Positions 32,924-38,334 of a DNA stretch of 38,334 nucleotides are shown here, piece after piece (position 1 is the first letter of the stretch; every line of letters begins with the position of its first letter). The DNA is from Halieaceae bacterium. GTDB lineage: Bacteria; Pseudomonadota; Gammaproteobacteria; Pseudomonadales; Halieaceae. The stretch lies in contig JANQGK010000300.1 in NCBI GenBank assembly GCA_028277365.1, forward strand, positions 1-38,334, given 5' to 3'. The translations under genes were made by a program, and so were the position numbers. The notes below the pieces were generated by a model. That model saw nothing but the letters and a program-made list of their open reading frames with translations. It ran no database searches and was not told where the DNA came from.

Positions 32924-33520
32924 GTGAGTATAGAAAATCTTGTCACCCCGTGGTTACAGCGCTGGGGCATCCGGGACGCCACCCCGCTGGCCGGCTGGCT
33001 GGCAGGCCTGCAGCCGCTTAAGTTGGCGGGCGACGATCACCTGGTGTGCGCCGGCGACCGCAGTAACGCGATCTACCTCATCCAGCGCGGCCTGCTGCGC
33101 CTGTACTACACCGACGCCGAGGGCCGGGAACGCAACAAGGCCTTCTACGGCGACGGCGATATCACCGGCCCGGTCAGCGCTATTATGACTGATCGCCCCG
33201 CCAGCTTCGCCATCCAGGCCCTGGAGCCCTGCGAGCTGCTGGCCGCCGACCTGCGACAGCTACTGACCCTGGCACCCTCGGAGCCAGCGGTGTCACGGTT
33301 GGTGATCACCCTGCTGTCCGAGGCTTTTATGCGCAATGAGCAACGGGAAATGCTGCTGCTCACCTGCAATGCCGAACAGCGCTACCGGTGGATGCTCGAC
33401 CACCAGCCGGAGCTGATGGCGCGCATCCCGCAGTACCACATCGCCGCCTACCTGGGCATCGATGCGGTGTCCCTCTCGCGTATCAAGCGCAAGATCAAGT
33501 CTGCCAGCGGCGAGGCTTAA
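32924..33520 (+). CDS. Crp/Fnr family transcriptional regulator
   Basis: A 198-residue regulator from GTG 32924, preceded by GGAAG; the open frame to 32876 has no ribosome binding site. A cyclic-nucleotide-binding-type beta barrel (about 30-130, with GLLRLYYTDAEGRERNKAFYGDGDITGP) is followed by a dimer helix and a C-terminal helix-turn-helix (RIPQYHIAAYLGIDAVSLSRIKRKI). The N-terminus has no FNR-type cysteine cluster, and the barrel lacks the clear cAMP-binding Arg-Ser motif, so the signal is unknown. It may regulate the divergent aldolase-like gene. It converges with the LysR gene, leaving 15 bases. Confidence 0.88.
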   Translation: MSIENLVTPWLQRWGIRDATPLAGWLAGLQPLKLAGDDHLVCAGDRSNAIYLIQRGLLRLYYTDAEGRERNKAFYGDGDITGPVSAIMTDRPASFAIQALEPCELLAADLRQLLTLAPSEPAVSRLVITLLSEAFMRNEQREMLLLTCNAEQRYRWMLDHQPELMARIPQYHIAAYLGIDAVSLSRIKRKIKSASGEA

Positions 33521-33535
33521 GCGCATTAACAATTG

Positions 33536-34426
33536 CTAAGCGCCGTCGCGCTGCTCCTCGCACAGGGCCAGCCAGGCCCTGAGTCCGGCGGAGCGGTATT
33601 TCTGGCGGTGCATGACGATGGAGAGCTGGCGCCGGAAATCCCGTCCCGGCACCGCCACCGGCACCAGGGAGCCGCGCCGGAATGCCTCCTGCAAGCAGAT
33701 GCGCGACAGGCAGCCGAGGCCGAGACCGGCTTCCACGGCGCGCTTGATGGCTTCGGTATGCTGCAGCTCCAGGCTGATGTCCAGCTCCGGCAGGATGCCG
33801 GCCATGGCGCGGTCGAAGGCCTGACGGGTGCCTGAGCCGGACTCACGCACTACCCAGGGGGTATTGCGAAGCTGTTCGTCCGTCAGCGCGGCCAGCTGCG
33901 CATAGGGGTGGCCGGGTGGGGCGAAGACGACCAGCTCATCCTCACGCCAGGGGCTGACCTCAAGGTCCGGGTGGCTGAGCTCCCCTTCGATCATGCCTAC
34001 ATCCAACTCGAAATGGGCCAACTGCTCGGCGATGCTGCGGGTATTGGCGACATTGAGGCTGACCTCGGCGCGGGGGAAGTCCTCCCGGAACTGCGCCAGC
34101 ATGCTCACCGCCAGGTAGTTGCCGATGGTCAGCGTGGCGCCCACCCGCAGGTGGCCCGGCGCGCCACCTAGCGCCAGACCGTCCTCCAGCTCCCGGGCGC
34201 GTTCCAGCAGCGCTTCAGCCTGAGGTTGAAGATATTCCCCTAACTCATTGATTTTAAGGCGCTTCCCAACTCTTTCGAATAGCTGCACTTCGAACTGGGA
34301 CTCGAGGTCGCGCAGTGCGCTGCTGGCGGCGGACTGAGACATGGCGAGGCTGTCCGCGGCGCGGCTCAGGGTGCCGTGGCGGGCGGTGGCGAGAAATACC
34401 TCGAGCTGACGCAGGGTGTAACGCAT
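33536..34426 (-). CDS. LysR family regulator, FinR-like by position
   Basis: A 296-residue LysR protein. The winged helix-turn-helix spans about residues 3-62 (LRQLEVFLATARHGTLSRAADSLAMSQSAASSAL), followed by the two-lobe effector domain. It is divergent from the ferredoxin-NADP reductase gene, the arrangement of finR and fpr in pseudomonads, where FinR activates fpr under superoxide or iron stress. The functional assignment rests on family plus position. Candidate promoters of both genes overlap in the 111-base gap. Confidence 0.9.
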   Translation of the reverse strand: MRYTLRQLEVFLATARHGTLSRAADSLAMSQSAASSALRDLESQFEVQLFERVGKRLKINELGEYLQPQAEALLERARELEDGLALGGAPGHLRVGATLTIGNYLAVSMLAQFREDFPRAEVSLNVANTRSIAEQLAHFELDVGMIEGELSHPDLEVSPWREDELVVFAPPGHPYAQLAALTDEQLRNTPWVVRESGSGTRQAFDRAMAGILPELDISLELQHTEAIKRAVEAGLGLGCLSRICLQEAFRRGSLVPVAVPGRDFRRQLSIVMHRQKYRSAGLRAWLALCEEQRDGA

Positions 34427-34462
34427 GGTGAGCTTCCGTCGCTATATCAATAAAACCGAATA

Positions 34463-34490
34463 ATAATATAGGAAATACCCGTTTCACCAA
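34463..34490 (-). promoter_or_regulatory. Candidate promoter of the LysR gene
   Basis: On the minus strand TTGGTG (34490-34485) is followed after 16 bases by TATTAT (34468-34463). Its -35 overlaps the -35 of the opposite promoter, so regulator binding could affect both. Box matches are moderate. Confidence 0.4.
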
Positions 34491-34511
34491 TATGAGGGTG
34501 CTGCGTATCCT
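34483..34511 (+). promoter_or_regulatory. Candidate promoter of fpr
   Basis: TTCACC (34483-34488) and TATCCT (34506-34511) are 17 bases apart, 26 bases before the fpr ATG. The AT-rich stretch just upstream (34451-34476) is where a LysR activator would be expected to bind. Matches are moderate. Confidence 0.4.
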
Positions 34512-34537
34512 CAACAGCATTTATTGGAGGAAATTCA

Positions 34538-35311
34538 ATGGCTAACCTGTTGAGAGAGACGGTGACGGATGTGCACCACTGGACAGACACCCTGTTCAGC
34601 TTCAAGACCACCCGCGACCCGGGCTTCCGCTTCAAGAGCGGCTACTTCACCATGATCGGCCTGGAAGAGAAAGGCCGCCCGCTGCTGCGCGCCTACAGTA
34701 TGGCCAGCGCCCATTACGAGGACGAGTTGGAGTTCTTCAGCATCAAAGTGCCCGACGGGCCCCTGACGTCTAAGCTGCAGCACATTCGCCCGGGCGATGA
34801 AATTCTTGTGAACAGCAAGGCCACCGGCACCCTGGTAGAGGGCAACCTGCTGCCGGGCAAGCACCTGTACCTGATTGCCACCGGCACCGGCCTGGCGCCG
34901 TTCCTGAGCATCATCCGCGACCCGGAAATCTACGAAAACTTCGACAAGGTGATCCTCACCCACGGCTGCCGCTATGTGGATGAGCTGGCCTACAAGGACA
35001 TCATTACCGAGCACCTTCCGCAAAACGAGTACTTCGGCGAGTTGGTGCAGGAGAAGCTGGTGTACTACCCGACGGTAACCCGCGAGGAATTCCACACTAT
35101 GGGGCGGTTGACCGATCTGATGGCGGGGGACCAGGTATCCAGCGATATCGGCCTGCCGGCCATCAATCCGCAGGACGACCGCTTCATGATCTGCGGCAGC
35201 CCCAGTATGCTCAAGGACTTTACCGCCATGCTGGATGAGCGCGGTTTCGCCGAAACCCGCAACGGCGATGTCGGCCACTACGTGGTTGAGCGGGCCTTTG
35301 TAGAACAGTAG
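34538..35311 (+). CDS. fpr: Ferredoxin-NADP(+) reductase
   Basis: A 257-residue flavoprotein of the bacterial Azotobacter/Pseudomonas FprA class. FAD-binding RAYSMAS is at residues 51-57 and the NADP-domain motif GTGLAPF at 116-122. The C-terminus reads VGHYVVERAFVEQ, typical of this class, which lacks the terminal aromatic of plastid enzymes. It exchanges electrons between NADPH and ferredoxin or flavodoxin, for Fe-S cluster care and oxidative-stress response. ATG 34538 follows GGAGGA. The last codons fall in a 12-base tandem repeat that carries the stop. Confidence 0.95.
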   Translation: MANLLRETVTDVHHWTDTLFSFKTTRDPGFRFKSGYFTMIGLEEKGRPLLRAYSMASAHYEDELEFFSIKVPDGPLTSKLQHIRPGDEILVNSKATGTLVEGNLLPGKHLYLIATGTGLAPFLSIIRDPEIYENFDKVILTHGCRYVDELAYKDIITEHLPQNEYFGELVQEKLVYYPTVTREEFHTMGRLTDLMAGDQVSSDIGLPAINPQDDRFMICGSPSMLKDFTAMLDERGFAETRNGDVGHYVVERAFVEQ

Positions 35312-35335
35312 GTAGAACAGTAGGTCGAACAGCGG
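35300..35335. repeat. Three-unit 12-bp tandem repeat across the fpr stop codon
   Basis: The unit GTAGAACAGTAG occurs at 35300-35311 and 35312-35323, followed by the diverged unit GTCGAACAGCGG (35324-35335). Each exact unit encodes V-E-Q-stop in the fpr frame, so the stop codon is duplicated. Confidence 0.8.
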
Positions 35336-35378
35336 TTTGGGCAGTGCGCGTAAACCCGAGCCGTACTCCTTATTTACA

Positions 35379-36113
35379 TTACAGCAGCCCGCCCTCGGGC
35401 GCGGGTCTTGCGCGCTGGTTGTAGAGCATGGCCTTGAGGCGGGCGATATCTTCTTCGCTGAGCTGGGAGTAGTCCTGGCTCTGCTCTTCACCGACTGCCA
35501 TGCCGCGCTGTAGGGCGGGGCGTTCGCTCAGCTCTTCGAACCAGCGCTTGCAGTATTTGAACTCGTCGAGATCGATGCCGGCCTGTTCGTAGTAGGCCGC
35601 CCAGGGATAGCAGGCCATGTCGGCGATTGAGTAGTGATCGCCGGCCAGGTAACGGCGGTCGTACAGCCGGTTGTTCATCACCCCGTACAGGCGGTGGGTT
35701 TCATCCATGAAGCGGGTCAGCGCATAGCTCTGATCCCCCTCGCGATCTTTGAGGCGGGCGAAGTGCCCGCGCTCCCCCATCTTGGGTCCCTGGTTGGCCA
35801 TCTGCCACATCAGCCATTGGCAGACATCCCAATACTCCCTGGGGTTGCTGCCGGCAAAGGCACCGGCTTTGTCCGCCAGATACATCATGCAGGCGCCGGA
35901 CTCAAAGACGGACAGCGGCGCGCCGCCGTCGGCCGGTTCGGTATCGACGATGGCTGGCATGCGATTGTTGGGGCTAATGCCGAGAAACGCTTCATCGAAC
36001 TGGTCGCCCATGCCGATATTGCAGTACACCACCTGATAGGGGATACCGGCCTCCTCCAACAAGATCGAGACCTTCTTGCCGTTGGGCGTGGGCCAGTAGT
36101 GAAGTTCTATCAT
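35379..36113 (-). CDS. Glutathione transferase, YfcG/YghU-like (Nu-class) disulfide reductase
   Basis: A 244-residue GST-fold protein. The N-terminal segment WPTPNGKKVSILLEE has the Thr-Pro-Asn-Gly set that in E. coli YfcG and YghU replaces the usual Tyr/Ser/Cys and binds glutathione disulfide. SPNNRMPAI and FESGACMMYLA complete the glutathione site; the C-terminal helical domain contains YSIADMACYPWAAYY. It probably reduces disulfides or handles peroxides with glutathione, which fits its position beside fpr. It converges on fpr with a 67-base gap and follows the SMP-30 gene on the same strand. Confidence 0.9.
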   Translation of the reverse strand: MIELHYWPTPNGKKVSILLEEAGIPYQVVYCNIGMGDQFDEAFLGISPNNRMPAIVDTEPADGGAPLSVFESGACMMYLADKAGAFAGSNPREYWDVCQWLMWQMANQGPKMGERGHFARLKDREGDQSYALTRFMDETHRLYGVMNNRLYDRRYLAGDHYSIADMACYPWAAYYEQAGIDLDEFKYCKRWFEELSERPALQRGMAVGEEQSQDYSQLSEEDIARLKAMLYNQRARPAPEGGLL

Positions 36114-36159
36114 GCTATTCCCCTTTGGGTGTTCGTGATGTCATGCCGCGATTTCGCTG

Positions 36160-37032
36160 TCAGGGAAGACCAGCGTGGGGCGTATTCACCCGCAGCATCT
36201 CGATCTTGCCGGTGCGCGATGCAGCGGCGGCGCGGTGGTCTGAGCTGGCGGCAGTGATCGCGAACAGAGTGCAGCCGTCTTCACCGCCCAACATGCAGGC
36301 ATAGCAGAACTGGCTGGTCTCGACCCGCTGTACCACGGCGCCGCCTTCCGCCACGCAGATCACCTCCGGTGCCAGCGCATTGGCTACCCACACCTGGCGT
36401 TTCTCATCCAGGCAGATGCCGTCCGGTGCCACGCCGTCCAGCGGCGCCCAGATGCGCCGGTTCTCGAGCTGGCCGCCGGCGCCGATATCGAAAGCGGTGA
36501 GGCAACTGCCCAGGGTTTCTGCGACGATCAGGGTGGCGCCGTCCGGGGTGATCACCGTGCCGTTAGGAAAATGCATGTCGGGTGAAGCGATCGCTACGCT
36601 GCCGTCGGGATCGACCCGCACCAGGTTGGTGGTGGGGTGGTCGAGGATGACGTCGGTGCCGCGGGCCTCCAGTTCGGCATCGAGGTCGAAGCCGAAGTTG
36701 CCGACCCAGGCCCGGCCCAGGCCGTCGATCACCATGTCGTTGCAGAGGTGGGCGGTATGTTCACGCAGATCGGCGTAGTCCCGCAGCTCGCCGTTCAGTT
36801 CTCGCACCAGCAGCTTGCGGGCCTTCATCGCCACCACCACCAGGCGGCCGTCAGGCAGCCAGCCTAGCCCCGAGGGCTGGTCGTCCAGTTCCAGTTCCAT
36901 CTGAAGGTCGCCGGCGCCGCTCACGGATTTTACCGCGTGATCGTAGAAGTCGCTGAACCACAGGCGCCCCTCACGCCAACGGGGTCCCTCGCCGAAATGC
37001 AGGCCCTCGACCAGAACGGTGGTGTCTGCCAT
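36160..37032 (-). CDS. SMP-30/gluconolactonase/LRE family protein
   Basis: A 290-residue six-bladed beta-propeller hydrolase. Likely metal ligands are Glu15 (FGEGPRW), Asn157 (FPNGTV) and Asp204 (APDGICLD), with Asn98 in LCNDMVIDG near the substrate; these correspond to Glu18, Asn154, Asp204 and Asn103 of human SMP-30, numbering quoted from memory. It probably opens a lactone or hydrolyses a related ester using a divalent metal. It lies 46 bases upstream of the glutathione transferase gene on the same strand and 20 bases downstream of a small unknown gene, so these three may be co-transcribed. Confidence 0.9.
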   Translation of the reverse strand: MADTTVLVEGLHFGEGPRWREGRLWFSDFYDHAVKSVSGAGDLQMELELDDQPSGLGWLPDGRLVVVAMKARKLLVRELNGELRDYADLREHTAHLCNDMVIDGLGRAWVGNFGFDLDAELEARGTDVILDHPTTNLVRVDPDGSVAIASPDMHFPNGTVITPDGATLIVAETLGSCLTAFDIGAGGQLENRRIWAPLDGVAPDGICLDEKRQVWVANALAPEVICVAEGGAVVQRVETSQFCYACMLGGEDGCTLFAITAASSDHRAAAASRTGKIEMLRVNTPHAGLP

Positions 37033-37052
37033 GGAAGTCTCCCCGGTGTTGT

Positions 37053-37412
37053 TCAGCGTGGGTCGAGGCGGTCGGCCTCGCTGAATTCTTTTTCGATGCG
37101 AGCCTGCAACTCGACCCGGGCACTGCCTTTGAGTGCCCGTGCGTCCTCGAGTCGCTGGTTGCGACGGTGCTTGCGGTAGTGATTGACCAACTGCGTGAAA
37201 GCCGCCTGGTGAATCTCGCCGGCAATGAGCTTTTCAATCAGGTCAATGTCGATACCCATGCGGTAGGCGATGCGGCTGGGGCGGATATTGTGGGCGTAGA
37301 ACTCGGCGACAATGCGGATCTGCTGCTCAGGCGGGTAATGGCATTCGCGCGAGTAGCCATAGGGTGGCGAGGGCGTGCGTGTGTCCGGCTTGGGTTCGCT
37401 CATGGCCAGCAT
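37053..37412 (-). CDS. Uncharacterised 119-residue protein with possible helix-turn-helix
   Basis: A small, charged, mostly helical protein. ATG 37403 (MSEPKP) is an alternative start; neither has a clear Shine-Dalgarno. The segment PSRIAYRMGIDIDLIEKLIAGE has the spacing of a helix-turn-helix, and the following HYRKHRRNQRLEDAR is very basic, so DNA or RNA binding is plausible. The last part is rich in Glu and Arg (ARIEKEFSEADRL), possibly coiled coil. I do not recognise the family. It lies between the SMP-30 and DUF2971 genes on the same strand with short gaps. Confidence 0.65.
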   Translation of the reverse strand: MLAMSEPKPDTRTPSPPYGYSRECHYPPEQQIRIVAEFYAHNIRPSRIAYRMGIDIDLIEKLIAGEIHQAAFTQLVNHYRKHRRNQRLEDARALKGSARVELQARIEKEFSEADRLDPR

Positions 37413-37445
37413 ACTAGTCGCTGAGGCAGGGTGACGCCAGTCTCG

Positions 37446-38330
37446 TTAGCGGCTGCGGAAGGGAATCTGGCAATAGCTGACACCGCGCACCGGCCGGGTG
37501 CGCATACGCTCCAGGTAAAGCTCGAGTGAGTTCATGGACAGCTCCACATTGTTGGTGGGGCCCAGGAACACGTGGTCGAGCTGCATGTGGTTGCCCTCGG
37601 CATCGGACAGTGAGAAGCGGTAGAAGGGTATCATCATGGCGGCGCCCTCGCGGAAATCGACCGCCTCATTGCGGGAGTCGGCGATGATCGGCGAGACGAT
37701 GCGCCATTCCTGCTCTTCCTCGAAGGACGGGTGCTTGAGAATGGCGGCAATGCGCAGCAGGTCACCCTCGATGTGCTCGAACACGTCGTAGTATGACTGG
37801 GTGGGGTGGCGGGCAGCCGGGTCCTCGTTTTCCCCCAGTTTCATGGCGGTGACTTCGATAGCGTCCACCACCTCGCGGATCAGCCGGCGCTGCTTTTCGG
37901 GGGAGTACAGGCACTTCGCCACCTGGAAGTGCTGACTGTGGGCACAGTACTTGATGTGCTCGGGAGCGAACCCCAGGCTTACGCCCTTGCCGTGGGCACT
38001 GTAGCCGCGCCACTGGGAGAGCAGGTTGCCGTTGGCCCGAAAGGAGGCGCCGAACAGCATGGGTCCGCTCACCACCCGGTGCGAGAGCCATTCCAGCAGC
38101 TGATTCAGCAGCCGGGGATGGTCGGTGCCGTCGATCACCCGCTGGGTGACGTGGGTCTTCAACAGTTCCAGGGTGTGGCGCAGCTCCGCCGAGTCGTTCA
38201 TGTAGCGGATATCGCTGGCCCGCAGCTCGCCGGAGCTAACGATGCCGGTCATACCGCCGAAAGAGGTGTAGTGGTACAGGGTGTCGGCCGGGGCGTCGTC
38301 AAACAGCTGCCGGCTGATGGTGTCTAGCAT
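37446..38330 (-). CDS. DUF2971 domain protein
   Basis: A 294-residue protein matching the DUF2971 pattern: LYHYTSFGGMTGIVSSGELRASDIRYMND near the N-terminus, then SFRANGNLLSQWRGYSAHGKGVSLGF in the middle and DHVFLGPTNN near the end. Proteins of this group are scattered in accessory regions and some are neighbours of defence genes, but their activity is undefined. The fold hints at a relation to ADP-ribosyltransferase-like toxins (the HYT start and late charged residues), which is speculative. Only four bases of sequence lie upstream of ATG 38330, so an earlier start outside the window cannot be excluded. Confidence 0.8.
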   Translation of the reverse strand: MLDTISRQLFDDAPADTLYHYTSFGGMTGIVSSGELRASDIRYMNDSAELRHTLELLKTHVTQRVIDGTDHPRLLNQLLEWLSHRVVSGPMLFGASFRANGNLLSQWRGYSAHGKGVSLGFAPEHIKYCAHSQHFQVAKCLYSPEKQRRLIREVVDAIEVTAMKLGENEDPAARHPTQSYYDVFEHIEGDLLRIAAILKHPSFEEEQEWRIVSPIIADSRNEAVDFREGAAMMIPFYRFSLSDAEGNHMQLDHVFLGPTNNVELSMNSLELYLERMRTRPVRGVSYCQIPFRSR

Positions 38331-38334
38331 GGGG

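Overview
The window is GC-rich, densely packed bacterial DNA with short intergenic gaps and many ATGA-type overlaps. The gene content (FinR/Fpr-like pair, fhs, two-domain polyphosphate:AMP phosphotransferase, SPFH/NfeD, many acyl-CoA dehydrogenases and SDRs) suggests an aerobic, probably marine gammaproteobacterium, possibly of the Halieaceae (OM60/NOR5) type. That placement is inference: no rRNA or other phylogenetic marker is present. No tRNA, rRNA, CRISPR array, transposase or prophage gene was seen.

Bases 1-11278 look like one long rightward operon for catabolism of an unidentified acyl-CoA. It holds the end of an unknown gene, a crotonase without the usual catalytic glutamates, a beta-carbonic anhydrase, an acyl-CoA carboxylase carboxyltransferase, an alanine-dehydrogenase/saccharopine-dehydrogenase-like protein, an LCAD-type acyl-CoA dehydrogenase, a glutathione transferase, a pair of acyl-CoA dehydrogenases that look like a heteromer, and three SDR oxidoreductases. 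A TetR regulator converges on the operon. Divergent from it is a Rieske oxygenase whose promoter carries two matching 16-bp palindromes.

Bases 13128-23190 contain a small unknown protein and an MltF-like transglycosylase, a metallo-beta-lactamase-fold hydrolase, a lipid/ester cluster (membrane-anchored esterase, acyltransferase, secreted hydrolase, second acyltransferase), an HpaB-family flavoprotein with a 4-hydroxybutyryl-CoA-dehydratase-like cysteine pattern, and three short overlapping genes (small membrane protein, hotdog-fold dehydratase, DUF4345-like membrane protein).

Bases 23168-28353 hold a slipin/NfeD membrane pair, then the AmmeMemoRadiSam set: a fused MEMO1-AMMECR1 protein divergent from its radical SAM partner. 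A SprT-like metalloprotease converges on the latter. Formate-tetrahydrofolate ligase (fhs) follows. The only long gene-free stretch, 30116-30521, contains two inverted copies of a nested-hairpin repeat. The copies share a 31-nt core (30 of 31 identical) and have different but internally perfect stems. This is the most unusual non-coding signal in the window.

Bases 30522-38334 hold polyphosphate:AMP phosphotransferase, a class II aldolase/adducin protein, a Crp/Fnr regulator, a LysR regulator divergent from ferredoxin-NADP reductase (a FinR/Fpr-type pair), a YfcG/YghU-like glutathione transferase, an SMP-30/gluconolactonase protein, a small uncharacterised protein and a DUF2971 protein at the right edge.
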